Assembly (NCBI GenBank): GCA_905181625.1
Contig: CAJIYJ010000001.1
Coordinates: 94,889-158,888, forward strand
From: an uncultured Flavobacteriaceae bacterium
GTDB taxonomy: Bacteria; Bacteroidota; Bacteroidia; Flavobacteriales; Flavobacteriaceae
DNA length: 64,000 bases
Direction: 5' to 3'
Made by a program: the position numbers and the translations under genes
The notes under the pieces: model-generated
What the model was told of the DNA's origin: nothing
Database searches by the model: none
The model's input: the letters and a program-made list of their open reading frames with translations, nothing else
Shown: positions 10,601-20,032 of the stretch, in pieces
Layout of the letters: each line of letters begins with the position of its first letter
Position numbering within the stretch: position 1 is the first letter of the stretch

Positions 10601-13600
10601 TAACAATTATATCTCCTGGTGAAAATTTAGTTATAAAATGGTATGAGACTGAAACAGGGGGAGAAGCCATTGACCCCAATATTTTATTAGAACATGAAAA
10701 AAAATATTTTGCTGAAGTCACTGACATTAAAGGGTGTAGTAGTTCCTCTAGAACTGAAACAAAAGCATTTATCTCAAACCCAATTTTAACTGCTACTAAA
10801 GAGGCATTATGCATTAGTGAATCAACAACAATTTCTGTAACAGGTGTTCCTCAAACTGCGGAGGACTTCATACTAGAACATCCTGAATTAGATTTGTTTT
10901 TATCATTTAATGGGTCTAACTATTTTCTAAAGCAAGAAGCAATGGCTTGGGAAGCAGCTTACACTTTAATACAAAGTTTTGGTACTGGAGCATCTATGTA
11001 TCAAATAAACACAAAGGAAGAAGAAGATGCCGTATATAACAAACTTTTTGATTTAGGTTTTGCAGGTCCAGGAAACTCGCCTAATAATCATTTTTGGCTT
11101 GGTTTAAAACAGTATAACACATCAGAATTAAACCCTAACAATAAGGTAGACGAAGGTTGGTATTGGCTTGATGGACGTCAATTAACATCTGAACTTGCTA
11201 ATTGGAATTCCGGAGAACCTAATGATTATCCAACAACAGAAGAAGATGGAGGTGAAGATTATGGCCAATTTGATTTTGGAGGGGCTGCCAAGGTATGGAA
11301 TGATATGACAAACATTCAAGAAAGTGGAAATTCATGGCCAGTTTTTGAATTTAACGGGACTACATCAGTAGTTTGGGGAGAGTATACAAATGATGATAAA
11401 ACAGAGTTTAATATATTTGATGAATCTAGTAGTAGTATTTCTGTTACTCCTATAAAAACTACAATATACTTTTTAGAAGTCACTATTAATGAGGTTATAT
11501 GTAGAACAGAATTTACTGTAACTGTTAACCCTCCCCCTATTTCAAATGCTATTAATGATTTAATTTATTGTGATGACAGTGAAGATGGTGATGATACAAA
11601 TGGCTTTATTGAGACTGTAAATCTAGAAGACCAATCTCCAATGATTCTAGGAGAATCACAATCAGTAAATGACTTCACTGTAACCTACCATTTAACTCAA
11701 GCTGATGCAGATGACACGACTAGTATTGGACTTACTTCTCCTTACACTAACTCAGTAGCTGGTGGAGAAAAAATATTTATTAGAGTCTTAAACAACACAA
11801 CTTCTTGTATAAACTCTGATAATTCATTTAATATAAAAATAAATGCGATTCCTAATGCTAGCCCAGTTAACACCATTATTTTATGTGATGACAGTTCTGT
11901 TGGTGGTGATACTGATGGGTTCATCTCAACTTTTGACTTAACTTCTAAAACAACTAGTATTCTAGGTGTACAAAGTGCTGATGATTTTACTGTAACCTAT
12001 CACCTCAGTCAAGAAGATGCAGATGACACGACTAGTACTGGACTTGCTTCTCCTTACACTAACTCAGTAGCTGGTGGAGAAAAAATATTTGTTAGAGTCT
12101 TAAACAACACAACAGGTTGTTATAGAGCAACTACTTCATTTGATGTAACTGTAGCCCCACTTCCTGTTATTATTAATCCTGTAATTAAGATTGAACAGTG
12201 TGACGATGACGATGATAATGATGGAGTATCTATTCATAATTTGACAGAATCACAGTTAATTATTTCTTCTGATTATCAAAATGAAACGTTTGAGTATTAT
12301 ACAGACGAGGATTTAAATACAGGCTCTTTAATTACTGATCCTACTGCTTTTCAGAATGATCCTTTCAATGATTCTGTTTATGTAAAAATCATTACCACTA
12401 ACGATTGTTACAGAACCTCACAAATTGATATCACAGTAGCTGCTAGTCAAATATCTAAAACCTTTATGGAAGATAACGATACTTTCTATGCTGTTTGTGA
12501 CGATTCCCCTGCCTTAACTCAAGATGGTCTCGCTACTTTTAGTAGTGCTGTTTTACAAGAAGTCAAACAAAAACTTATAGCTTCTAACGCGAAGTTTAGT
12601 GCTCAAAATATAAAGGTAACACTACACCTTAATTCTAGTGATGGTTTAAGTGGTGAAAACCCTATAAATACTGATCTAGATTTCACTAACACAACCGCTA
12701 CTACCCAACCAATATGGGCAAGAATAGTTAATATTGATATCAGTACTTTTGACTGTTTAGGTTACGAGCAAGTGGCTACGCTTTATGTTGAGCCTAGACC
12801 TATAGCTAACGCTGTAACTATTGCCAAACAATGTGATGGAGATAGTGCTTTAGATTTAGATTCTCAAGATGGTAAATTTCCCTTTGATACTTCTGCCATT
12901 CAAGCTACTCTTGTAGGCGCTCAAAATAATGTAACTACTTATTATTACTTGGCTGATGGAACCTTAATTGGTAATGAACTTCCTAATCCGTTCTTGTCAA
13001 CTTCCCAGACTATTGATATTAGAATTGAACTGGCTACAGCTCTTAACAGTGTCACTAATCCTGATGGTATTTGTTATGACACCACTACCCTAGAGTTTTT
13101 AGTAAATGACTCGCCAGAAGCTTACCCAGTTACTGTTGCTGCGCGCTGTGATGACGGGACAGATGATACAGACGGATATTCTGAGTTTGATACTTCCTCT
13201 GTCTTAAGTACGCTTCTAACTGATCCTATTACAGGAATCGCTCAGAGCTTAACGAACTATACTGTAAGTTTTAGTTATGTAGATGATAAAGGAGTTAATC
13301 AAACAGCTGCTACGCTTCCTAATCCATTTAATACCAAAACACAAACAGTAACAGCGAGCGTAACTAATCCACTTAATCTAGATTGTATCATAACTGAGTC
13401 TATTGAGTTTGTAGTTAATGCACTTCCTGTTTTTGAAAGAATTGATGACATCGCTATTGTTTGTTTAAACCTAGACCCTATTCCAATAGGTGTTAAATCT
13501 TCAGATAGTAGAACATACTCTTATACATGGACGCGTAACGGAACTTCTTACCCAGGTAATCTAGCTGGTACGAATGCCCGTGTTTTAATAGGTCTTGGAG

Positions 13601-14187
13601 GTGAATATATAGTTACTGCAACTACTAAAGACGGAACTAACTGCTCTAGAAGTTTAACCATAACTATAGCTGAATCTAAAATAGCAACAGTAACAAATAA
13701 AGACATCGTAGTTACGGATTTAAAGGCTGGACCAAACAATACCATCACAGTCCTAACGGAAACCCTTGGAATTGGAGACTATGAGTATGCTCTTGATGAC
13801 ATAGCTGGACCTTACCAAGACCAGACCTTGTTTGAAAAGGTAAGACCTGGAATACACACCATCTATATTAGAGATAAAAACAACTGTGGTATTGCTGAAA
13901 TAGACGTGTCTGTTATTGGATATAAAAAATTCTTTACACCTAATGGAGATGGCATACACGATACATGGAAAGTGCTTGGAATAAGAGCTGACTTTCAGCC
14001 TAAAACTAAAGTCTATATTTTTGATAGGTATGGTAAACTCCTAAAAGAATTAGACCCACTTAGTAAAGGATGGAATGGAACCTTTAACGGAAAACCTATG
14101 CCGTCAACAGATTATTGGTTTAGTGTATTACTACAAGATGGTAGAGAATTTAAATCACACTTTAGTTTAGTTAGACCATGGAACTAA
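7645..14187 (+). CDS. Giant T9SS type B-sorted adhesin with C-type lectin domain and Cys-Asp repeats
   Basis: The frame opens with TTG at 7645. The GTG at 7654 gives a cleaner signal peptide (IKKFIVFFFLLGF, cleavage near GLAQ), about 2177 residues, and is my preferred start. Residues about 30-470 resemble the IgGFc-binding N-terminal region seen in bacterial surface proteins. A thrombospondin-3-like calcium segment (DFDEDGVIDNLD, DKDNDG) lies near 555-580. Ig-like segments follow. A C-type lectin-like domain spans about 1085-1235 (WLGL, WNSGEPND, WNDM). Six tandem repeats starting with C-D-D/G cover about 1305-1930. The last 85 residues (FFTPNGDGIHDTW ... YIFDRYGKLL ... W-N-G-T) form the gliding-motility-associated C-terminal sorting domain for the type IX system. 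The protein should be secreted to the cell surface and bind glycans or proteins; the ligand is unknown. It stands alone. Confidence 0.9.
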   Translation: MHTVIKKFIVFFFLLGFGFIGLAQLSKVHYVPPLTSGPSNADPLDQYFYISTPMNGDVAFTIKPVGGDVSSYINGQVSNSSPYKYTIASSGYSQLFQDPATTGVVTSDKGYIIESQDVIYVSIRMNAGGNAQAGALVSKGDNALGKVFRIGTYDNQGSAGDNYLNFFSVMATEDNTTLNLSSNNISGLVIQNYSGQFPIENITLNRGESYTIALKVTDSNGNKDGLIGALVSSDKLVVVNTGSANGSFGNGGARDYGIDQIVGESKVGKEYIFVKGDGQDSYENVLIVAHYDETTITLNAEENIVATINKGDYYIIEGDKFSDGNLYVSTSEKVFAYQGVGGASEANQGMFFVPPLSCESRGDVNNIADINEIGDNTLTGGLTIVTKTTATVLINGDDINSQPAGITVVGPINVAGKADYVTYKVTGLTDDVSASSSDELYLAYFNQNGAATSGSFYAGFPSDPNVSLNLTASALGSCISSEGVSNVTFEVSNSGSYDSLQWVKKDEGAETYSDIIGETNNTYKPSEIGTYAVKGTITCTGKVYKSSDIPISVCPTDFDEDGVIDNLDLDKDNDGILNTVESFGSGIINIADVINPDFSLTNSKTNSVVLSSELTKDKESNSFTGTAIGTFKSELVASESGKNIYKISANSIASQGQDELLFFHAKKDPDVVHNRIDGESFIWRVLPSNKNITVWDPDDRLLIDTNYDGKYETGVKSFTGSEIRFKTNPNPLGEIPYEFFASECRSLIFEHNIINKDANSSYSGFIETIDYNLNTDLDSSFNYDFIDLDSDDDSCNDLTEAGFEELDPDGDGVLGTGLPTFDNGKIDNRGKYIDHTFPDPLKDTDNEIYLFQKAGTSITITKQPESVSECEDSNASIEVSNANPDPLTATVNYKWLVYNLANELWEDLIDDGTYSGVTTNKLDITGITQVMNSLRYKVNVSSSEYLCGIDSSEAVLTVVSTPSKPIVEPIQIYCFDQANQPKISQLTIISPGENLVIKWYETETGGEAIDPNILLEHEKKYFAEVTDIKGCSSSSRTETKAFISNPILTATKEALCISESTTISVTGVPQTAEDFILEHPELDLFLSFNGSNYFLKQEAMAWEAAYTLIQSFGTGASMYQINTKEEEDAVYNKLFDLGFAGPGNSPNNHFWLGLKQYNTSELNPNNKVDEGWYWLDGRQLTSELANWNSGEPNDYPTTEEDGGEDYGQFDFGGAAKVWNDMTNIQESGNSWPVFEFNGTTSVVWGEYTNDDKTEFNIFDESSSSISVTPIKTTIYFLEVTINEVICRTEFTVTVNPPPISNAINDLIYCDDSEDGDDTNGFIETVNLEDQSPMILGESQSVNDFTVTYHLTQADADDTTSIGLTSPYTNSVAGGEKIFIRVLNNTTSCINSDNSFNIKINAIPNASPVNTIILCDDSSVGGDTDGFISTFDLTSKTTSILGVQSADDFTVTYHLSQEDADDTTSTGLASPYTNSVAGGEKIFVRVLNNTTGCYRATTSFDVTVAPLPVIINPVIKIEQCDDDDDNDGVSIHNLTESQLIISSDYQNETFEYYTDEDLNTGSLITDPTAFQNDPFNDSVYVKIITTNDCYRTSQIDITVAASQISKTFMEDNDTFYAVCDDSPALTQDGLATFSSAVLQEVKQKLIASNAKFSAQNIKVTLHLNSSDGLSGENPINTDLDFTNTTATTQPIWARIVNIDISTFDCLGYEQVATLYVEPRPIANAVTIAKQCDGDSALDLDSQDGKFPFDTSAIQATLVGAQNNVTTYYYLADGTLIGNELPNPFLSTSQTIDIRIELATALNSVTNPDGICYDTTTLEFLVNDSPEAYPVTVAARCDDGTDDTDGYSEFDTSSVLSTLLTDPITGIAQSLTNYTVSFSYVDDKGVNQTAATLPNPFNTKTQTVTASVTNPLNLDCIITESIEFVVNALPVFERIDDIAIVCLNLDPIPIGVKSSDSRTYSYTWTRNGTSYPGNLAGTNARVLIGLGGEYIVTATTKDGTNCSRSLTITIAESKIATVTNKDIVVTDLKAGPNNTITVLTETLGIGDYEYALDDIAGPYQDQTLFEKVRPGIHTIYIRDKNNCGIAEIDVSVIGYKKFFTPNGDGIHDTWKVLGIRADFQPKTKVYIFDRYGKLLKELDPLSKGWNGTFNGKPMPSTDYWFSVLLQDGREFKSHFSLVRPWN
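11560..13440 (+). repeat. Six tandem ~100-residue Cys-Asp repeats within the adhesin
   Basis: Six modules each begin with a proline-containing linker and a C-D-D or C-D-G motif followed by an acidic DTDG-like patch. They start near 11.56, 11.88, 12.19, 12.48, 12.82 and 13.13 kb, so the spacing is about 290-340 bp. Each continues with a VTYH/TYY-like strand and ends with an I-R-V or V-T-A strand. The order suggests a stalk of beta-sandwich units stabilised by calcium or a disulfide. The protein pattern is directly visible; the fold is an inference. Confidence 0.75.
11704..12113 (+). repeat. Near-identical 98-bp direct repeat pair, offset 312 bp
   Basis: Copy A is 11704-11801 and copy B is 12016-12113. 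I count three mismatches over 98 bp, at the codons giving I/T, T/A and I/V differences. The offset is exactly 104 codons, so the copies lie at equivalent positions in repeats 1 and 2, while flanking parts of the same repeats have diverged. Confidence 0.9.
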
Positions 14188-14213
14188 AAGCCTTTAAAAA
14201 TGGTAGGTTAAAA

Positions 14214-15978
14214 TTAAATAGTATTTATAATCCATTTATCTATTTTCTCTTCAAGCAATTGTAAAGGAACACAGCCTGACTCAAGGACTTTTTGATGAAA
14301 GATTTTTATATCAAATTTATCTTTTAATATGTTTTCAGCTTTAAATCGTAGTTGACGAATTTTCAATTGTCCAATTTTATATGACAAAGCCTGTCCTGGA
14401 TTAGCCATATAACGTTCAATTTCGGAAGTTATTCCTGATTCTGATTCCGCTTCATTATCTAAAGAATATTGAATTGCCTTTTCTCTTGACCAACCTTTTG
14501 TATGAATTCCAGTATCAACAACAAGTCTTATGGCTCTATGCATCTCTGCACTTAACATTCCAAAATATTGAAAAGGATCTTCATATAATCCCAACTCTTT
14601 ACCTAATGACTCTGAATATAAAGCCCAGCCTTCTCCGTAAGCACTATACCAAAGACTTTTTCTAAAAGATGGTAATGATTTATTTTCTTGTTGTAAAGAA
14701 ATTTGAAAATGATGACCCGGAATGGCTTCATGCAAAAAAAGATCTTCGTCTGAGAAAAAATTATATTCATCAATATTAGGAATAGGAACGTAAAAAATAC
14801 CTGGCCTTGTGCCATCTAATGAACCTGGATTATATTCAGCACTAGCTGACGCTTCCCTAAACGACTCAGTTCTTCTAACTTCAAATGGTGTATTAGGCTG
14901 AAGTCCAAACAATAAATTAATATTAGGCATCATTTTTTTATGAATTTCATTAAAGTTATTAATCACTTGATCTGGGTTTTTAAAAGGAATTAATTCATCT
15001 AAACCTCTAACGTAATTAAAAAAAGATTTTAAGTCACCATTAAAATTTACTTTATTTTTTATCAACTCCATTTCAGAAGAAATTCTAGCCACTTCACTTA
15101 AACCTAAATTGTGTATCTCATCTGAAGACATACTTGTTGTAGTATACAGTTTAATTGAATAATCATAATAGCTTATACCATTTTCAAGAGCATCTATTCC
15201 GCTTGAATCTCTTCCTTTATCTAAATAATCATTTATCATGAAATCATATAAATCTTGATATGCAGGTATGACTTTATTCAAAACCATACTTCCATACTTT
15301 ATTTGATAAAATAGCCTTTTCATCAATGCTAAAAGATGAAGGAAACTGCCTTGCTGGACTATAAAATAAATTAGTCTCTAAATCAGTATTTAAAATAGTT
15401 TCTAATTGCGGAATTACTTTTTTAATTAATGATTTTGGAAGAACGTGATTACTTTCAACACCTTCTTTCATTCTCTTTTTTGCATCTTTTAACCAAATAA
15501 CATAATCATCAATTCTTTTAAGCCAGTTATTATAATCATTTATAGTTTTAAATGGCTGAGCACTTAGGCCTCCAGCATTCTGCCCCATATCAAGTTGCAA
15601 AGTCCACATCTGATTAATTGGAGTTAAATGTTCATTAAAGGACAATCTTTCCAAGTTTCTATCACATTCCCATAATAGAATCTTTTTACTTAATAAGTCT
15701 TCCTCGCCTAATAGACTGTCATCAAATTTGTTTAAATAATTTATGTATTCATTGTAGAACAATTTTTCTTTATCCCTAAAATCATCACTAAGATTGTTAG
15801 GAAGAAAATCATTATAACGAACATCACCTTGACTAGTAGCGCTTAATGGGTATAACTTTAGGCTTTCTTGGTAATAACTCTCAAATATTTTATTTATTTC
15901 TTCACTACTTTTTTCCTTGGAATTACAACTTAAAAATAGAAAAACAAAAAAGCTTATAATAATTATTGACTTATTCAT
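14214..15978 (-). pseudogene. DUF885 lipoprotein peptidase gene interrupted by one frameshift
   Basis: Two minus-strand reading frames overlap and together make one DUF885 protein. The 5' part (15978 to 15274) starts with a lipoprotein signal MNKSIIIISFFVFLFLSC and carries the N-terminal half. The 3' part (15326 to 14214) carries VIPAYQDLYDF and the zinc-like motif HEAIPGHHFQ followed by GEGWALYSE, the hallmarks of this metallopeptidase-like family. The two frames join around 15274-15326: reading through ILSNKVWK and then YGSMVLNKVIPAY restores the expected protein of about 570 residues. One indel is enough to explain the break. Apart from this, the protein is well conserved, so it may be a fresh mutation or a consensus error. 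If intact it would be a surface or periplasmic lipoprotein. Confidence 0.8.
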
Positions 15979-16138
15979 AAAATGATGTTATTTTTTATTA
16001 AACCTAAGAAATATACCATAAATCTCCTTATACTTATTCCATTATTTAACTCATCCTTCGGCTATTATCTGTTATCGACAGGCCTAATTTAATTTAAACA
16101 AAATAAAAATTTTGGTACCTTTATTGTATATTTAAATT

Positions 16139-16813
16139 ATGAAAAAAAATTATCTTCAGATCTTTTTTACTTTCTTTATTATTATTGGTAATTCGCAATC
16201 ATTCGATACTAATGTAAATAATTTAAACTCCCAATTTCAAACAACTCTAAAACAAATAAGTCTAGGAAAATCTAATGTTCCATTAGAAATAGATGGAAGT
16301 ACTTATTTTTTTAAAAATCCTCAAGATTGTGTTTTGATACTAAGTGATGGTGGAAACCCAATTAGCTTAAAAACAAACTATAATCTATTAAATGAAACTT
16401 TTGAAGTTGAAAGCGAGGATGGCTTATTAAACCTTGCTCCTAATAAAATTAGTTCAATTAGATTTATAGAAAATTATTTTGTTGTTTTTAATTCAAAATT
16501 TTATGAGTTAATTACAAAAAACAATAAATTTTCTATTTTAAAGTCATTTAGTTTAGAAGCTATAGAGCAAGATTATCAGCCAGGTATTCAAGACAAACCA
16601 AATCTTAGATACAAAAAAGTAAATAGCTTATATATCGTAGTTAATAATAAGCTGAGTCAGATAAAATTATCAAAAAAAGCAATCATTGCATTATTTGGAA
16701 AGAGCAATTCAAAACTTGTTAAAACTTTTATGAAAAAAAACAAAATTTCTATTAGAGACAACAAAGATTTAAAACTTCTTTTTGATAATCATCAAGATAT
16801 CATTATTAACTAA
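16139..16813 (+). CDS. Secreted protein of unknown function
   Basis: I do not recognise this 224-residue protein. It begins with a convincing signal peptide (MKKNYLQIFFTFFIIIGNSQS). The first half is rich in beta-strand-like segments such as VPLEIDGSTYFF and CVLILSDGG, while the last 60 residues are Lys-rich and probably helical (ALFGKSNSKLVKTFMKK). No cysteine pair, lipobox or sorting domain is visible. It lies between two interrupted peptidase genes on the opposite strand, and its end is 23 bp from the end of the prolyl oligopeptidase gene. Its own frame is undamaged. Confidence 0.7.
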   Translation: MKKNYLQIFFTFFIIIGNSQSFDTNVNNLNSQFQTTLKQISLGKSNVPLEIDGSTYFFKNPQDCVLILSDGGNPISLKTNYNLLNETFEVESEDGLLNLAPNKISSIRFIENYFVVFNSKFYELITKNNKFSILKSFSLEAIEQDYQPGIQDKPNLRYKKVNSLYIVVNNKLSQIKLSKKAIIALFGKSNSKLVKTFMKKNKISIRDNKDLKLLFDNHQDIIIN

Positions 16814-16836
16814 CCTTTAATAGGGCTCTTAGTTTT

Positions 16837-19012
16837 TTATGGTAGAACTTTATAACCCATATTATACAAAGTAAACCCAAAAATATCAGCATACTGATCT
16901 ATGGTTTTACTTATTGGCGTCCCTGATCCATGACCAGCATTAGTTTCAATTCGAATTAATATTGGATTGAGTCCAGAGTCTTTTTCTTGAAGTTCAGCAG
17001 CAAATTTAAATGAATGAGATGGAACAACCCTATCATCTCTGTTCTCGCTGTAGTAATAAGAGTTGCGGGGTATATTGTGTTTTTATTAACGTTATGGATC
17101 GGAGAATATCCTTTTAAGTAATTAAACATTTCTTTACTTTCTTCAGCAGTTCCATAATCATATGCCCAACCGGCACCTGCTGTAAATGTATGGTAGCGTA
17201 ACATATCTAAAACACCAACTGCAGGTAATGCTACTTTTATTAAATCAGGTCTTTGCGTCATAGTAGCTCCAACTAATAGTCCTCCATTTGAACCTCCTCT
17301 AATTGCAAGAAAATCTCTTGATGTAAAATTATTTTTAATTAAATATTCTGCAGCAGCAATAAAATCATCAAAGACATTTTGTTTATTTGTTTGAACACCT
17401 GCATCATGCCATTTCTTTCCATACTCTCCACCTCCTCTTAAATTAGGGACAGCATAAACCCCACCTTGCTCCATCCATACCGCATTTGCAACACTAAAGG
17501 AAGGTCGAAGACTAATGTTAAAACCTCCATATCCATATAAAATAGTTGGATTTTTACCATCTAACAAAACGCCTTTTTTATAGGTAATTATCATTGGAAC
17601 TTTAGTGCCATCTTTAGAAGAGTAAAAAATTTGTTCAGATTTATAATCACTAGAAATAAAATCAATAGAAGGTTTCCAGAATTCTTGATAAATCCCTGAT
17701 TTAATGTTTAACTTATAAGTTGTTGCGGGTGTATAATAATTAGAGAAAGAAAAATACAACTCCTTTTGATTATTTTTAGCACTAAAACCAGAATGCTGTT
17801 CCAATTCCCGGAACGATTACAGTCTCTCCCTGAATTGATTAATAAGTATCCGTTATCTTCATATTCCATAAACTTTGGAAATAGCATCAATCGTCTATCT
17901 TGCGAAAAAAATCACCTCCGCCTTTTGACAGGACTCAGTGCAAATCTAGTTTCAGCATATAACGAATCCTTCCAAGTAGATTTATCTAAGATTTCCAAAG
18001 TCAACTGTTACCATTGCTATTATTTGGAGAATAGTGTGAATCTGTAACTAATTCAAAAAGTTTACTTCCTAAATTTTTTTCACTCAATGAAGTTTTTAGA
18101 GCTAATAATCATTAACAATAGGTTTGATCAAAGTTCAGAATGAGTCCTTTAGGTCTTTAATAAAAAGTTTATTTCCAGAAGTTCTTTTTGCTGCATCGAT
18201 GATTAAGAATCTATCATCATCACTTACATACCCTCTTATATATCTGTTTTTTTGATCTGGAGTTCCTCCAAAAATTAATTCATCTTTTTCTTGAGAAGTT
18301 CCTAGTTTATGAAAATATAATTTATGTTGATCTGTTTTTCCTGAAAGCTCACTCCCCTCAGGTTTATCATATGAAGAATAGTAAAAACCATCATTATAAC
18401 TCCAGCTAACTCCAGAAAATTTAACATCCACAATGGTGTCTTCTACAAGCTCTTTGGTTTCAGTACTAATTGTAATAATTTTCCTCCAATCGCTTCCCCC
18501 TTCTGAAATGCTATAAGCTAACATAGTCCCATCTTTGGAGAAACTTAATCCTGCAAGTGATGTTGTGCCGTCATGTGAGAAGGTATTGGGGTCTAAGAAC
18601 ACTTCTAGGTCTGCTTGATTCAGATGACCTGTATAAGAACTCGTTGATTCTGCAGATCCTGAGTTTTTAAAGATAATAAGTATAATCCCCTTCGTTAAAA
18701 TTTTGGAGCTGAACTTTTTTCAGTAATCCTGCTCAAGGTTTCTAATCCGATCTTTTAAGTTCTCCTCTAAAGGGTATCTTATCTAGATAATCAAACGTAG
18801 TTGTGTATTCTGGTTTTCAACCCAATTCCCCTGTTTCTGCAGATAAATCATCTTCAAGCCATCGATAATTATCTATTACTTCATTTGCAAAATACGTGTC
18901 TAACTACTGGGATCTTCTTTGTTTCGTAGTAATCTACTGAATTGGTGGTGTTACATGAAAAAGCTACTGACAAAAAAATTAATATAATTAAAGATATAAT
19001 CCATTGTTTCAA
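16837..19012 (-). pseudogene. Prolyl oligopeptidase (S9A) gene broken by many indels
   Basis: Fragments in all three minus-strand frames line up in order as one S9A prolyl oligopeptidase lipoprotein. A signal peptide with KQWIISLIILIFLSVAFSC lies at about 19.01-18.95 kb. It is followed by DTYFANEVIDNYRWLEDDLS (18.9), FDYLDKIPF (18.8), a propeller piece from LDPNTFSHDG to KDLKDS (18.60-18.14), and degraded propeller sequence at 17.8-18.1. The catalytic domain runs from 17.80 to 17.05 with YGYGGF and the nucleophile motif GGSNGG. After another frameshift near 17.05 kb come [10 protein letters not shown] and AGHGSG, holding the acid and histidine of the triad, then a stop at 16837-16839. I count at least eight indels, most of them in the 5' third. 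Encoded residues between the indels remain family-like. The TTG at 19012 is an uncertain start. Confidence 0.85.
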
Positions 19013-19181
19013 ATAGGTCCTGCAGCACATTTTAATTTTTAAAAAATTATATAGATTATTCACAATTAATGGTTTAAGAATTTTAGTGTTAAGTTAATGA
19101 ATAATATTATTTAAATGTTTATTTCTATAATTTTTAAAATTAAAAGGTGTTTTATATAATAAATTCCTAATATTGGATACG

Positions 19182-20006
19182 ATGAAAAAAATAACACTAT
19201 TATTCCTTGTCTTTTTTTTACAAGAAATCAATTCGCAAAAAATTCTAAATGACTACCCTTTATCAAACATTATTGAAGAAACTTCAGGCTTAGAGATAGT
19301 AGATGATATGTTTGTTACACATAATGATTCAGGGGGAAAAGCAAGCCTATATTACCTTTCAAAAGAAGGGAAAATAATAAAAACTAGAAAGATTGAATCT
19401 GCTATTAACACAGATTGGGAAGACCTAACTAGAGATGAGGAATATTTTTATATTTCAGATATGGGCAATAATTATAATAACAGAAAAGATCTTAAAATAT
19501 ATAAATTACCTATTGATCAAAGCAGTAAAGAAAAGACTGAAATAATTTCTTTTAATTACCCAGAACAAAAATCTTTTAAAATAAACAGAAAGACTATCTA
19601 CGATGCAGAAGGATTAATTTCAATTGACAACAAACTAATAATATTCACAAAAAATAGAGCAAAAAAAATAACTGAACTTTATTTAATTCCGAAAAAACCT
19701 GGAAATTATAATGCAATAAAAATTGGAACATTAAAAGTAAACTCCATTATCACAGGCGCAGATTACAATAAAGACCTTAAGTTATTAGCTTTGACTTCAA
19801 CAATTAATTTTAACAATTATTATTTGATAACAATACAAGGCTTCTCTTTGAAAAATATAAATAATTATAAAATTAATATGGTCGAAATACCAATTGGAAA
19901 AACTCAAGTTGAGGCCATTAAAATAATAGACTCAAAAAACTTTTGGATTACATCAGAAGATGAGTCTAGTTCAGATCATGCAAGACTATTGAAAATGAGT
20001 CTATAA
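19182..20006 (+). CDS. Secreted beta-propeller-like protein
   Basis: The ATG at 19182 is preferred over the TTG at 19173 because it puts the lysines directly before the hydrophobic core of the signal peptide (MKKITLLFLVFFLQ, cleavage near INSQ). The 274-residue mature protein has repeated strand motifs: SGLEIVDDMFVTHNDSGG, DWEDLTRDEEYFYISDMGNN, YDAEGLISIDNKLIIFTKNR, and a final VEAIKIIDSKNFWITSEDE. This pattern (asking about S-G-L-E, E-D-L, D-A-E-G-L and E-A-I in successive blades) resembles SdiA-regulated / NHL-like propellers of exported Bacteroidota proteins. No catalytic residues stand out. It is followed 26 bp later by the YwaF-like gene. Confidence 0.7.
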   Translation: MKKITLLFLVFFLQEINSQKILNDYPLSNIIEETSGLEIVDDMFVTHNDSGGKASLYYLSKEGKIIKTRKIESAINTDWEDLTRDEEYFYISDMGNNYNNRKDLKIYKLPIDQSSKEKTEIISFNYPEQKSFKINRKTIYDAEGLISIDNKLIIFTKNRAKKITELYLIPKKPGNYNAIKIGTLKVNSIITGADYNKDLKLLALTSTINFNNYYLITIQGFSLKNINNYKINMVEIPIGKTQVEAIKIIDSKNFWITSEDESSSDHARLLKMSL

Positions 20007-20032
20007 TCATAAATTTTACTTATTTTCAGTAA

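Noticed and set aside
17766-18047. Plus-strand 93-residue frame
   Set aside because: It lies antisense to the degraded propeller region of the prolyl oligopeptidase gene and shows no signal peptide or family motif.
18881-19063. Separate 60-residue minus-strand gene
   Set aside because: It encodes the signal peptide and first residues of the broken prolyl oligopeptidase and is part of that pseudogene.
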